Of a DNA stretch of 64,000 nucleotides, positions 16,956 through 27,215 are shown piece after piece. The translations under genes were made by a program, and so were the position numbers. The notes below the pieces were generated by a model. That model saw only the letters and a program-made list of their open reading frames with translations. It made no database searches and was not told where the DNA came from. Every line of letters starts with the position of its first letter. Position 1 is the stretch's first letter. This stretch comes from Owenweeksia sp048267305 (GTDB taxonomy: Bacteria; Bacteroidota; Bacteroidia; Flavobacteriales; Schleiferiaceae), in contig JBLWXT010000005.1 in the NCBI GenBank assembly GCA_048267305.1, positions 124,001 through 188,000 on the forward strand, in the 5' to 3' direction.

Positions 16956-19900
16956 ATGATGAAAAATTACTTTATAGCTCTTGTGGCGTTGTGTATAGGT
17001 TTAAGCTCTCCTTCCCAGGCACAATCCACAACAATTGCCACCTATACCACAGGCCATATTTCCTCTGATTTTTTTACCGGTAGTGTTCCCATTACTCAAA
17101 ATTCCACTTGTCCTGCAACATTAACCGTTCCTGTTCCGGCAGGGAGGTTTGTTACCTCGGTTGATGTGGAGTATGATTTTGAAGCTCAGGGATTTACATG
17201 GCAAAGAGAGCAAAGCTCCTATCTGGAATGTGTTACCACAAATATCAAAGAGGCTTCAGTTTCATTAGGGCCAAATGTAAGTGCATCAGGCACTGTGGCC
17301 TACAATCGGACAGGTTTAACCATTGCCAATGGTGTGGTGCCCATAGGTGGGCTTCAATTCAAACTTCACGCTTTCAGATCTTTTTCTGCCGGTGGTTGTA
17401 ATACTACTACTCAGCGTGTGGTTAACAATACCTTTAAAATTACCGTTACCCATGTGGCGGCCCCCACTTGTTTACCACCAACAGCACTTACTTTAAATAC
17501 AGTTACTGCAACTACAGCCAATATAGGATGGACCACAGGAGGAGCCACAAACTGGCAAATAGAATATGGTCCTGCAGGATTTACACCGGGCACAGGTACC
17601 AGATTGGCCGCCCTTACAAACCCCTTTACCATTACAGGGCTTTCAACAAGTACTAGATATGACTTTGTGGTGAGAGATAGTTGTAGCGCTACTGACGTTA
17701 GCTTCTGGTCATTGCCATTTAGCTTCAGAAGTAGTTGTTCTGTTATTAATGCCCCATGGACTGAAAATTTCAGTGGGGCAGATTGGATACCGGGAACCGC
17801 TTTTGGTGTGAATGGGAGTATAGATACTTGTTTTAGCAGAAACCATCAAAATAACTTTGTGATGAAGGCCGGGCCGCCAGCCTTTCCGGCATTTAATTCG
17901 GGTCCTTCCGGAGATCATACTACAGGAAGTGGCAAGTACATTTATTCGGAGCGCTTGTTCTTCGGAGCATTTCCTTCCACAGCTACTATAAATACTCCGC
18001 CAATCAACGTTAGTGTGCTAACTTCTCCTGAGCTTACCTTTTGGTACCATATGTTTGGACCGGACGTAAACCGACTACGGGCTTTGGTTTCAACAGATGG
18101 TGGAGTAAATTTTACTTCAGTATTTTCAATAACAGGGCAGCAGCAATTTGCAAAAACCGACCCCTGGCTTGAGGCCATCGTAAATTTATCGGCATATTCC
18201 AACGATACCATTATCCTGAGATTTGAGGTATTACAGAATACAAATGGTGTAGCAGGAGATGTTGCCATTGATGATATCAGTATTCACGAAGCTCCTACAT
18301 GTAAAAGGCCCACAAATCTCAATTTTATAGCCTCCGGTTCAAGTAGTATTACCATTGGATGGACGAGCGGAGGAGCTTCAAACTGGCAAATAGAGTATGG
18401 TTCGGTAGGCTTTACACCTGGTACCGGTACTATAGTTAATGCCGCTTCCAATCCTTTTACCATTTCGGGCCTTACGGCAAATACTGATTACGACTTTTAT
18501 GTGAGGGATAGTTGTTCGGCAACTGATAAAAGCTTGTGGTCCATTGCACTAAAGGGTAAAACAACTTGTGCTCCGGCTGTTGCTCCATATTTTGAAAACT
18601 TTGATGGTATGGTTTGGAATAAGGGTGTGGCTGGTAACACACCTGGTACTATAAATACCTGCTGGAACAGAGATGAAATGTTCTATATTTTTAAATCCGG
18701 GCCACCAACATTTGTATCTACTCAAACGGGCTCTCAATTTGACCATACTCAGGGAAATTCTTCAGGAAAGTATCTTCAAACTGAGCGCATCCTATTTTCC
18801 ACTCTTTTGGATACGGCTACAATTACTTCCGTTCCCATTGACCTGTCGCCACTTACTGTTCCGGAAATGAGCTTTTGGTACCATATGTTCGGAGGAGATA
18901 TAGATAAGTTAATCGTTTCAGTTTCGAATAATAATGGCGCTAGTTATAGTCAGGTTTTATTGCTTTCCGGTCAACTTCAAAATTCAAATGTGGCAGCCTG
19001 GAAGGAGTCTGTGGTAAATCTTTCAGCCTATGCCAATGATACAGTGATTATCCGCTTTCAGTCTACACACCTGAATTTTGGAGCTGCGTCTGATTTGGGA
19101 ATAGATGATTTAGACATTCATGAACAACCTACTTGCCCTAAGCCACAAACGTTAGCTTTAGTTGGCCAAACCAATTCAACAGTTACATTACAGTGGACAA
19201 CAGGGGGTGCTGCCAACTGGAATGTGGAATATGGGCCGGTGGGCTTTACTCCGGGAACAGGAACCAGGGTAAATGCCGCTGCAAATCCCTTTACCGTAAC
19301 CGGTCTTTCGGCAAATACCATTTATCAGTTTTATGTTCGTGATAGTTGTGGATTGGCAGATGTGTCTGATTGGATTGGACCAGTTCGTGCTAAAACCGAT
19401 TGTAATCCAATCTCAGCCCCATATACGGAGAATTTTGATGGTGCTTCATGGACTATCGGAACTTTTACTATTCCCGGTAACCTCGATGCTTGCTGGAACA
19501 GAGATAGCACATTGAATTACCAAATGACGCCCATGTCTAATATCCCTACTTTTTCTACAGGTCCTGTAAGTGATCATACCAGCGGTAGTGGGAAATTTTT
19601 AGCAGCACAGCGCTTTTTCGGATCCCATGCTCAAAGTAGAGTCGCAGTGGTGGAAAGCCCGCTTATAGATTTAACAGCTTTAACCACACCCGAACTGGCT
19701 TTTTGGTATCATATGTTCGGAATTGACATTGATTCACTACAGTTGGAGATATTTGATGGCAACTCATGGAGCCGTGAGACATCAATTATTGGTCAGCAGC
19801 AAACTTCAAAAAATGCGGGGTGGGAAGAACTTGTGGTGGATATAGGTGCATATGCCAACGATACCATCAAGGTGAGGTTCACCGCATATAGAAGTACTGT

Positions 19901-22900
19901 TTTTGCTTTTAATTCTGCTGTGGCTATAGATGATTTGGATATCCATGAAAAACCTACCTGCCCAAAACCCCAAAATTTGATTTTATTGGGTCAAACCAAT
20001 TCAACGGCCACTCTGCAATGGACGAGTGGTGGCGCCACCAATTGGAATGTGGAATATGGCCCGGTAGGCTTTACTCCCGGTGCAGGTACCAGAGTGAATG
20101 CAGCAGTCAATCCCTTTACGGTAACCGGCCTTTCGGCAAATACTAATTATCAGTTTTATATTCGTGATAGCTGTGGATTAGCAGATGTGTCTGATTGGGT
20201 TGGGCCAGTTAAAACTAAAACGGATTGTAATCCAATAACAGCCCCATATACGGAGAATTTTGACGGTACAGCATGGACCATTGGAACGGTTACAGTTCCC
20301 GGAAACCTGGATCCCTGCTGGTATAGAGACAGCACCGTGAATTATCAAATGACACCCATGTCCACAACTACAGCTTTCTCTACCGGTCCTACCAGCGATC
20401 ATACTACTGGTAGCGGTAAGTTTTTAGTGGGGCAGCGCTTTTTTGGTAGTCTTGCACAGAGTAGAACAGCTGTTGCTGAGAGTCCACTTATAGATTTAAC
20501 AGCTTTAACCATACCCGAATTAACCTTTTGGTATCACATGTTTGGTGTAGATATAGATTCACTTCAGGTAGAAATATTTGATGGAAGTTCCTGGAGTAGG
20601 GAGGCATCTCTGGCCGGACAACAGCAAACCTCCAAAGGTGCTGTATGGCAAGAGCTTCTGGTGGATATTAGTAGCTATGCCAATGATACCATTAAGGTGA
20701 GATTTACCGCTTATAGGAGTACTGCTTTTGCCTTTAACTCTGCCTTGGCAATTGATGATGTGGATATTCATGAACAACCCACTTGCCCGCAACCTTCAAA
20801 CCTAAGTGTTACCAGTACAAATGCTAACTCTGTTACTTTGAGCTGGACAACAGGAGGGGCAACAAACTGGCAAATAGAATATGGTCCTTCCGGATATACA
20901 GCTGGTACGGGAACAATTGTTAATGCCTCTACCAATCCATTTATTATTACAGGTCTCAACAGTTCTTCTTCCTACGACTTTTTTGTACGGGATAGCTGTG
21001 GCGTTGCTGATGTAAGCTTTTGGGTGGGAAGAGCCACTGGTACTACCAGCTGCCTTCCTTTGCTGGCTCCATTTAACGAAACCTTTGATGGCCCGAGTTG
21101 GGTTGTAGGTTCTAATTTCAACGATACAGGCAGCATCGCTCAATGCTGGGTTAGAACCCCCCTTGCTAATTATTTTTGGAAGCCAGGGCCTCCCATATTT
21201 GGATCAAATTTCACCGGCCCCTCTGGCGATCATACTTCAGGGAACGGTAAATACCTCTTTGCTGAGTCTATCTTTGGAGGTGGCACTGCACCATTTGATG
21301 GCTTTGTGGAAACACCACTAATCGATCTTTCGGCTTTAACGGTACCTGAACTTAGTTTTTGGTACCACATGTTTGGTAATAATATTGGATCCATGGCTGT
21401 TGAAGTCGATAATGGTGGGGGATATACTCAGATTTGGAGTAAAACCGGGCAGCAGCAAAATTCGGGTACAGATCCCTGGAAGGAGGCTGTTATCAGCCTT
21501 TCTGCCTATGCTAATGATACCATCAGACTTAGGTTTAAGGCTACAAAGGCCAATTTTGGAACACAGGCAGATGCTGCCATCGATGACATTGATATTCATG
21601 AATCACCATCATGCCCCAAGCCACAGAACCTTGCGATAGTAGGTAAAACCAATAGTACAATTACGCTAAGTTGGACCACCGGAGGTGCCACCAACTGGAA
21701 TATAGAATATGGCAGTCCCGGATTTACAATTGGAACAGGAACCTTGATTAATACATCCACCAATCCATTTACAATTACGGGGCTTTCAGCTAATACGGGT
21801 TACGAGTTTTATGTACGTGATAGCTGTGGGCTGGCGGATGTTTCTGATTGGATAGGGGCTGTTGGTGATACAACGGATTGTAACCCCATAGCGGCTCCCT
21901 ATACAGAAAATTTTGATGGGGGTGTATGGACTATTGGAGCCTTTGGTACAGCAGGAAATCTTGATGCCTGCTGGAATAGAGATGAAACTGTAAACTATGT
22001 TTGGGCACCTCAAAATACAACTACTCCCTTTACTACAGGTCCTACTGCAGATCATACCTCAGGTACCGGAAAGTTTATCCATACCCAAAGAACCTTTGGA
22101 ACTGTTATACAATCCATGGAAGGCGAGGTGATTTCACCCTTAATTGATCTATCGCCATTAACAACCCCTGAAATGAGTTTTTGGTATCACATGTTTGGTG
22201 CTGAAATTGATTCGCTTGCTGTTCAGATATTTGATGGTAACTCATGGAAACACGAGCTTTCCATCGTTGGGCCTCAACAAACCTCTAAAACAGATTTATG
22301 GAAGGAGGCTATTGTGGATATTTCATCCTATGCCAATGATACCATTAAGGTGAGGTTTATAGGATACCGAAACAGCACTTTTGCCTTCAATTCTCTAATT
22401 GCCATTGATGATTTTGACATTCACGAGCAACCTGCTTGTCCTAAGCCTTCTGCGCTAAGCATTACCAGCACTAGCTCAAACTCTGCAACACTGGCCTGGA
22501 CCAGCGGTGGGGCAACCAACTGGCAAATTGAGTATGGTACTGCGGGTTTCACTCTTGGCTCAGGTACAATTGTTAATGCGCCAACCAACCCATTTGTTGT
22601 TACAGGTTTAAGTAGCTCCACTACCTATGACTTTTATGTAAGAGATAGTTGCAGTGCAACAGATTTAAGTGATTGGTATGGTGTAGCAACGGGCGCTACA
22701 GACTGTTTGCCTGTGTTGGCTCCATTTACAGAGAATTTTGATGGCTCAACCTGGACTGCAGGTCCTAATTTTAATGATACAGGCACAGTGGCTCAATGCT
22801 GGATACGTACGCCCCTTGTTAATTATCTGTGGAAAACAGGACCTCCGGCCTTTATATCTGCCATTACCGGCCCGGCAGCTGATCATACAACAGGTACTGG

Positions 22901-25334
22901 TAAATTCATTTATGCTGAATCCATTTTTGGGGGAGGTACTGCACCATTTGATGCCCTAATAGAATCTCCATTAATTGACCTTAGCTCGCTTACCGCTCCT
23001 GAGCTTCGCTTTTGGTACCATATGTTTGGTACAGCCATAGGAACCATGACAGTGGAAATAGATAACGGTAGTGGATACACCCAGATTTGGACAAAAACCG
23101 GCCAACAGCAGGTTTCCGGAACAGACGCCTGGAAAGAAGCCATTGTAAGTTTGAGTAGCTATGTAAATGATACTATCCAAATCAGGATAAAGGCAACAAA
23201 GGCCAGCTTCAGCAATTTGGCTGATGCAGCAGTGGATGATATCTCAGTGAAAGAGGCTCCAACATGTCCGCGTCCCGTAAATATCTCTCAAACTACTTCT
23301 ACCACCACAAGCATTACACTTTCGTGGACAACAGGAGGGGCAACCAACTGGCTAATTGGTTATAGAGGTTCGGGTACTACCGGTCCACTTACCATTGTTG
23401 CAGCCAACACCAACCCATTTACCATTACCGGGTTAACACCATCAGCGAGCTATGACTTTTACGTGAAGGATAGTTGTGCCCTTGGTGATGTGAGCCTATG
23501 GGAAGGTCCATTTGGTGGTACTACCCAATGTGGTATAGCTGTGGCTCCATGGTCAGAGTCCTTTAATGGATCAAGCTGGGTTGAAGGAACCGGTTTTCAA
23601 AATGTTGGAAACATAATTAATAGTTGCTGGTCGAGGCCATCGGTTAACAATCCCAATTTTGGATCTAAATTGGGGGGAACAACAAGTGGTGGCACAGGAC
23701 CGAGTGCTGATGTATCAGGAAACGGGAAATATATTTATACAGAGGCTAGCGGAGCCGCAGGAACAGGAGAGATTACTACTCCTTATATTTATGTACCTAA
23801 CAGTCTGCAAAATCCGCGATTCAAGTTTGCCTATCATATGTTTGGAAACAGCATAACTTCATTGGCAGTTAAGATTGACAATGGCAGCGGGTTTGGGGCA
23901 AATGTGAAAACCATAACCGGTGCTCAGCAAACTTCAAATACTGCAGCCTGGCGTTTTGACTCTATTTCACTCAACACTTATAAAGGAGATACTATCCGCA
24001 TAAGGTTTTTAGGCACTAATAGTGGATTCAATGGAGATATTGCTGTTGATGAAGTAAGTGTTATTGCAGATCCTGGCTCTCCATCCTGTAGCGATCCAAC
24101 CAATCTCACCATAGCATCCGTTACACCGGTTGGTTTTACAGTGAACTGGATAGGTAATGGTAATTCTCAGGTTGAAGTTGTATTAAGTGGGCAACCTCAG
24201 GGAAGCGGGACTACATTTTATAATGTTAGCTCGCCATTAGCAGTTACTGGCTTATCAAGCAATACAGCCTATGATGTGTATGTGCGGGATAGTTGCGGTA
24301 TCACGCTTTATAGCCAATGGATTAATGCCAGCAAAACCACTTTGGTTTGCCCGCCTATTACACCAGGCTTTAGTAGCTCCAATAGCTGGCTTGGGGTAAA
24401 CTTCAATTCAGGCGCAACGGTAAACGCAGATTCGCTGCAATGGAACTTTGGAGATGGAAATGGTACCTCTGGTACAAGCCCTGCCCATACTTATGCTGCA
24501 GCTGGCACCTATATTGTTACCATGGGTGCCTTCTCGGATTGTGGCTCCACAGCTCAGTTTGTGGATACTATCAGAGTTTGTGATACGCTTTCCGCTGATT
24601 TTACATTTACCGCCAAAGGAGATACTGTAAGTTTTGATGCTTCAGCATCTTCAAATGCCACTTCATATTCATGGGATTTGAACGGTTTTGCCATGACGGG
24701 GCAGATGATAAATTATAAGTTCCCAAGCCCGGGTACTAAATCTGTTACCCTAACGGTATACAATGCCTGTGGTGATAGTGTGAAGATTTCAAAGAATGTA
24801 AAAGTTTGTCTGCCTCCAAAAGCAAACTGGACCTATAATATTATTGCCACCACCAGCTCAGGTATGAACACTCAATTTGATGCATCGGCTTCTCAAAATG
24901 CTATTACCTATGAGTGGGATTTTGGGGATGGAAGTCCCTTAGTTACCGGACAGGTTATGCCACAACATACCTTTTTAACCCCAGGCTTATTTTATAAGGT
25001 TACTCTTAAAGTAACCAATACCTGTGGGGATTTAAGTGTGATGTCATTCAGGTTAAATGAAATAGGAATGGAGGAGTTTGATCCAGAGGCTTCATTCATG
25101 CTGTACCCAAATCCTGCAAAAAATGTAGTGACAGTTGAATGGGATGCTACTTCTGTAAAGGCGCTTGATATGGAAATTGTGGATGCTACGGGTAAACTAA
25201 TACTGAATCCTGCGGTAAATAACAGAGCTGAGGGAAAGCAAACTATAAATGTAAGTAGCCTGGCTGAAGGTTATTATATGATCAGAATAGTTACCAGTAA
25301 GGGAATCATTCAGCGTAAGCTGATTATTAGATAA
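16956..25334 (+). CDS. Giant T9SS type A surface protein with eight Fn3 plus jelly-roll repeats
   Basis: 2792 residues. Signal peptide (about 1-22, YFIALVALCIGLSSPSQAQ), an N-terminal domain of about 150 residues, then eight tandem units of 274-278 residues, each a fibronectin III domain (WTTGGATNWQIEYG ... YDFYVRDSC) followed by a MAM/choice-of-anchor-J-like jelly roll (APYTENFDG ... FWYHMFG ... YANDTI ... AIDDIDIHE). Units start at Cys172, 449, 727, 1002, 1277, 1553, 1828 and 2104; a ninth Fn3 starts at Cys2378. Three PKD-like domains follow (about 2470-2700), then the type A sorting domain (FMLYPNPAKNVVTVEW to the C-terminus) for T9SS export and anchoring. Likely an adhesin or matrix protein; no catalytic domain is seen. 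Confidence 0.92.
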   Translation: MMKNYFIALVALCIGLSSPSQAQSTTIATYTTGHISSDFFTGSVPITQNSTCPATLTVPVPAGRFVTSVDVEYDFEAQGFTWQREQSSYLECVTTNIKEASVSLGPNVSASGTVAYNRTGLTIANGVVPIGGLQFKLHAFRSFSAGGCNTTTQRVVNNTFKITVTHVAAPTCLPPTALTLNTVTATTANIGWTTGGATNWQIEYGPAGFTPGTGTRLAALTNPFTITGLSTSTRYDFVVRDSCSATDVSFWSLPFSFRSSCSVINAPWTENFSGADWIPGTAFGVNGSIDTCFSRNHQNNFVMKAGPPAFPAFNSGPSGDHTTGSGKYIYSERLFFGAFPSTATINTPPINVSVLTSPELTFWYHMFGPDVNRLRALVSTDGGVNFTSVFSITGQQQFAKTDPWLEAIVNLSAYSNDTIILRFEVLQNTNGVAGDVAIDDISIHEAPTCKRPTNLNFIASGSSSITIGWTSGGASNWQIEYGSVGFTPGTGTIVNAASNPFTISGLTANTDYDFYVRDSCSATDKSLWSIALKGKTTCAPAVAPYFENFDGMVWNKGVAGNTPGTINTCWNRDEMFYIFKSGPPTFVSTQTGSQFDHTQGNSSGKYLQTERILFSTLLDTATITSVPIDLSPLTVPEMSFWYHMFGGDIDKLIVSVSNNNGASYSQVLLLSGQLQNSNVAAWKESVVNLSAYANDTVIIRFQSTHLNFGAASDLGIDDLDIHEQPTCPKPQTLALVGQTNSTVTLQWTTGGAANWNVEYGPVGFTPGTGTRVNAAANPFTVTGLSANTIYQFYVRDSCGLADVSDWIGPVRAKTDCNPISAPYTENFDGASWTIGTFTIPGNLDACWNRDSTLNYQMTPMSNIPTFSTGPVSDHTSGSGKFLAAQRFFGSHAQSRVAVVESPLIDLTALTTPELAFWYHMFGIDIDSLQLEIFDGNSWSRETSIIGQQQTSKNAGWEELVVDIGAYANDTIKVRFTAYRSTVFAFNSAVAIDDLDIHEKPTCPKPQNLILLGQTNSTATLQWTSGGATNWNVEYGPVGFTPGAGTRVNAAVNPFTVTGLSANTNYQFYIRDSCGLADVSDWVGPVKTKTDCNPITAPYTENFDGTAWTIGTVTVPGNLDPCWYRDSTVNYQMTPMSTTTAFSTGPTSDHTTGSGKFLVGQRFFGSLAQSRTAVAESPLIDLTALTIPELTFWYHMFGVDIDSLQVEIFDGSSWSREASLAGQQQTSKGAVWQELLVDISSYANDTIKVRFTAYRSTAFAFNSALAIDDVDIHEQPTCPQPSNLSVTSTNANSVTLSWTTGGATNWQIEYGPSGYTAGTGTIVNASTNPFIITGLNSSSSYDFFVRDSCGVADVSFWVGRATGTTSCLPLLAPFNETFDGPSWVVGSNFNDTGSIAQCWVRTPLANYFWKPGPPIFGSNFTGPSGDHTSGNGKYLFAESIFGGGTAPFDGFVETPLIDLSALTVPELSFWYHMFGNNIGSMAVEVDNGGGYTQIWSKTGQQQNSGTDPWKEAVISLSAYANDTIRLRFKATKANFGTQADAAIDDIDIHESPSCPKPQNLAIVGKTNSTITLSWTTGGATNWNIEYGSPGFTIGTGTLINTSTNPFTITGLSANTGYEFYVRDSCGLADVSDWIGAVGDTTDCNPIAAPYTENFDGGVWTIGAFGTAGNLDACWNRDETVNYVWAPQNTTTPFTTGPTADHTSGTGKFIHTQRTFGTVIQSMEGEVISPLIDLSPLTTPEMSFWYHMFGAEIDSLAVQIFDGNSWKHELSIVGPQQTSKTDLWKEAIVDISSYANDTIKVRFIGYRNSTFAFNSLIAIDDFDIHEQPACPKPSALSITSTSSNSATLAWTSGGATNWQIEYGTAGFTLGSGTIVNAPTNPFVVTGLSSSTTYDFYVRDSCSATDLSDWYGVATGATDCLPVLAPFTENFDGSTWTAGPNFNDTGTVAQCWIRTPLVNYLWKTGPPAFISAITGPAADHTTGTGKFIYAESIFGGGTAPFDALIESPLIDLSSLTAPELRFWYHMFGTAIGTMTVEIDNGSGYTQIWTKTGQQQVSGTDAWKEAIVSLSSYVNDTIQIRIKATKASFSNLADAAVDDISVKEAPTCPRPVNISQTTSTTTSITLSWTTGGATNWLIGYRGSGTTGPLTIVAANTNPFTITGLTPSASYDFYVKDSCALGDVSLWEGPFGGTTQCGIAVAPWSESFNGSSWVEGTGFQNVGNIINSCWSRPSVNNPNFGSKLGGTTSGGTGPSADVSGNGKYIYTEASGAAGTGEITTPYIYVPNSLQNPRFKFAYHMFGNSITSLAVKIDNGSGFGANVKTITGAQQTSNTAAWRFDSISLNTYKGDTIRIRFLGTNSGFNGDIAVDEVSVIADPGSPSCSDPTNLTIASVTPVGFTVNWIGNGNSQVEVVLSGQPQGSGTTFYNVSSPLAVTGLSSNTAYDVYVRDSCGITLYSQWINASKTTLVCPPITPGFSSSNSWLGVNFNSGATVNADSLQWNFGDGNGTSGTSPAHTYAAAGTYIVTMGAFSDCGSTAQFVDTIRVCDTLSADFTFTAKGDTVSFDASASSNATSYSWDLNGFAMTGQMINYKFPSPGTKSVTLTVYNACGDSVKISKNVKVCLPPKANWTYNIIATTSSGMNTQFDASASQNAITYEWDFGDGSPLVTGQVMPQHTFLTPGLFYKVTLKVTNTCGDLSVMSFRLNEIGMEEFDPEASFMLYPNPAKNVVTVEWDATSVKALDMEIVDATGKLILNPAVNNRAEGKQTINVSSLAEGYYMIRIVTSKGIIQRKLIIR
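17469..24350 (+). repeat. Tandem array of eight ~828-bp coding repeats plus a partial ninth
   Basis: Unit boundaries, set at the codon for the first Cys of each Fn3 domain: 17469, 18300, 19134, 19959, 20784, 21612, 22437, 23265 and 24087 (last unit Fn3 only). Lengths are 831, 834, 825, 825, 828, 825, 828 and 822 bp. Units 3, 4 and 6 form one subtype (CNPI...APYTENFDG, FAFNS) and units 5 and 7 another (CLP...LAPF, FGGGTAPFD, GYTQIW). The array is inside the 2792-residue surface protein. Confidence 0.88.
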
Positions 25335-25355
25335 TACAGAACAATGGTAGAATCT

Positions 25356-25388
25356 AAAAGCCGGTTGCAATTTGCAATCGGCTTTTTT
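25356..25388 (+). terminator. Rho-independent terminator of the giant surface-protein gene
   Basis: AAAAGCCGGTTGCA / TGCAATCGGCTTTT stem with one mismatch, followed by a T run, 22 bp after the stop codon at 25334. The stem sequence recurs at 25574-25610. Confidence 0.8.
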
Positions 25389-25573
25389 GTTGGCGGATAC
25401 CGGCTATATATAAAATGGGCTTGAAGCTTAGTACAAAGCCTCTCATTAGTGCGAAACACAATTTAATAAGGCTAAACTGTACCCAAACTTATCCTATGAT
25501 GAAGTTGAAGGGGGTAAAGGTACATTACCAGGCAAAAGCAGGAGAAAGTCAGCACAAGGGAGTTATTGAAACA

Positions 25574-25610
25574 AAAAAAGGCCGATTGCAGTTTGCAATC
25601 GGCCTTTTTT
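25574..25610 (-). terminator. Terminator of the desaturase gene, symmetrical
   Basis: A perfect stem AAAAAAGGCCGATTGCA / TGCAATCGGCCTTTTTT with a 3-nt loop lies 18 bp past the desaturase stop. A-tract and T-tract on both sides make it usable from either strand. The core GCCGATTGCA...TGCAATCGGC is shared with the hairpin at 25356-25388. Nothing convincing is coded in the 185 bp between the two. Confidence 0.8.
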
Positions 25611-25627
25611 AATAAGAGAGTTGGCGA

Positions 25628-26746
25628 TTAGGCTGCTTTTGCCAATGCCAGCCTTAAGTCGTATTTGCCAGTACCAAGGTCATTTAACAAGGTAAAGTGA
25701 CTCTTAAGTGCAGCGTAAAATGTTTTGTGCTGATAATAGGGGATGTCATATTGCTCAGCCATATCCTTTACAATTTCTGAAATTTTGCGGTAGTGAACAT
25801 GGCAAATATTTGGAAACAGATGATGTTCAATCTGATAGTTAAGTCCACCAATTAACCATGAAAATAGTCTGCTGCCATTGGCAAAGTTAGCCGTGGTTCG
25901 CATTTGGTGAATGGCCCAGTTGTTTTCAAGCGTACCTGATTGGTCATCAAAAAAATCTGTTTCTTCCAAAACGTGAGCAGGTTGAAATATTAGCGCAAGC
26001 AAAAGACCGGAAAGAAACTGCATAAGCAAAAATCCAAGGAGTATTTGCCACCAGGGCAGAGCCACAACTATCATTGGTATTACTAAGGTTAATACCAGAT
26101 ACCATGTTTTATTAAACAGAATCTGACGTTTTGCCTTTTTAAAAGAGATACCCTGTCCGGCAAGAAGATTGTTTTTATGGTAGCGCACAAGCTGTAAAAA
26201 ATCTTTGGCTACAAACCAGTAGATAGTCATGATACCATAGAAGAAGGGTGCGTAAAAAGCCTGAAATCTAAATATTTTCTTGCGTTCCTGATGAGGTGAA
26301 AATCTCATAACAGGATTTGCAATATCCTCATCAAGCCCATCTACATTGGTAAAGGAGTGGTGAAGTACATTGTGTTGAATTTTCCAGTTTACGTGGTAAG
26401 CACCTAAAAAGTTTACTAAAAATCCCAGAGCGCGATTAACGTTTCTGTTTTTGGAGTATGAGCCGTGATTGGCATCATGCATAATAGAAAGACCGATTCC
26501 GGACATTCCTAAACTCATCAATACCCATAAAAGCATTACAGACCATGTTGATGAAAATAACCCGCTAAGCATAAGCCCAAGGGGGATAAAATATAGAGCA
26601 ATCATAAAGGCAGTTTTAAACTTCATGCTGAAGTTTGCGTGCCGTGATATATTGTTGTCTTTAAAGTATTGACCAACTTTTTTACGAAGTTCTTTTACAA
26701 ACTCTGGTCGGTCGTTGGTGTTGAATTTTATTCCGTGTACACTCAT
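25628..26746 (-). CDS. Membrane fatty acid desaturase (acyl-lipid/acyl-CoA, front-end type)
   Basis: 372 residues. Inserts a double bond into fatty acyl chains at the inner membrane using a di-iron centre. The three histidine boxes are complete: HDANHGS (about 110-114), HNVLHHS (about 145-149) and QIEHHLFP (about 303-310); the Gln at the start of box 3 is typical of front-end and delta-6-like enzymes. Four membrane segments are visible (about 47-68, 70-90, 205-225, 228-250). There is no fused cytochrome b5 domain, so the electron donor is separate. An 83-bp leader with a small hairpin (26780-26803) precedes it. Regulation by cold is possible but not shown. Confidence 0.9.
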   Translation of the reverse strand: MSVHGIKFNTNDRPEFVKELRKKVGQYFKDNNISRHANFSMKFKTAFMIALYFIPLGLMLSGLFSSTWSVMLLWVLMSLGMSGIGLSIMHDANHGSYSKNRNVNRALGFLVNFLGAYHVNWKIQHNVLHHSFTNVDGLDEDIANPVMRFSPHQERKKIFRFQAFYAPFFYGIMTIYWFVAKDFLQLVRYHKNNLLAGQGISFKKAKRQILFNKTWYLVLTLVIPMIVVALPWWQILLGFLLMQFLSGLLLALIFQPAHVLEETDFFDDQSGTLENNWAIHQMRTTANFANGSRLFSWLIGGLNYQIEHHLFPNICHVHYRKISEIVKDMAEQYDIPYYQHKTFYAALKSHFTLLNDLGTGKYDLRLALAKAA

Positions 26747-26936
26747 TAATATTGATTTAAAACCTAATTGAAAGATATACCCCTTAATATCGTACCAAAG
26801 GGGAGGTTTTTATTTTTAATTTCAAACTATTTACCAAAATTACTGCACTCTTGTAGTATTTATAGCTGATAGTATGTTTTGAAAGGCTTGGTTTTTAGGT
26901 TTTTAGTGACTCTTCTGAGAAAGCCGAAGGTTTACA

Positions 26937-26964
26937 AAAAAGCCCATCGTTAGGATGGGCTTTT
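26937..26964 (-). terminator. Terminator of the cold-shock gene
   Basis: AAAGCCCATC / GATGGGCTTTT stem with a short loop and T run on the minus strand, about 30 bp after the cold-shock stop codon. Confidence 0.8.
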
Positions 26965-26992
26965 AATACTGAAAAAAGTTAAAGCTTATATA

Positions 26993-27184
26993 TTAAACTA
27001 CTTTCACGTTAACTGCGTTCAATCCTTTTTTGCCTTCTTTAAGGTCAAATTCCACAACGTCTCCGTCACGGATTTCATCGATTAGTCCGGAAACGTGTAC
27101 AAAATGTTCTTTTCCTGAACCGTCTTCGCTGATAAATCCAAAACCTTTGGTTTCGTTGAAGAATTTTACTGTGCCTTTACTCAT
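26993..27184 (-). CDS. CspA-family cold-shock protein
   Basis: 63 residues, a single cold-shock domain that binds single-stranded RNA and DNA and melts RNA structure. RNP1 KGFGFISEDG (about 13-22) and RNP2 EHFVHVSGL (about 26-34) are intact, and the start MSKGTVKFFNETKGFGFI is classic. Flanked by its own promoter-like site (27216-27240) and terminator, so it is a single-gene unit. Confidence 0.95.
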   Translation of the reverse strand: MSKGTVKFFNETKGFGFISEDGSGKEHFVHVSGLIDEIRDGDVVEFDLKEGKKGLNAVNVKVV

Positions 27185-27215
27185 GGTAATAAATTATAAA
27201 AATGTAATAATGCTG

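Noticed and set aside
17469..24350. Repeats read as a CRISPR or transposon cluster
   Set aside because: They are in-frame protein domain repeats with conserved structural residues, inside one long gene.
25415..25612. 65-codon frame between two terminators
   Set aside because: Runs through the terminator hairpin at 25574-25610 and has no protein-like pattern.
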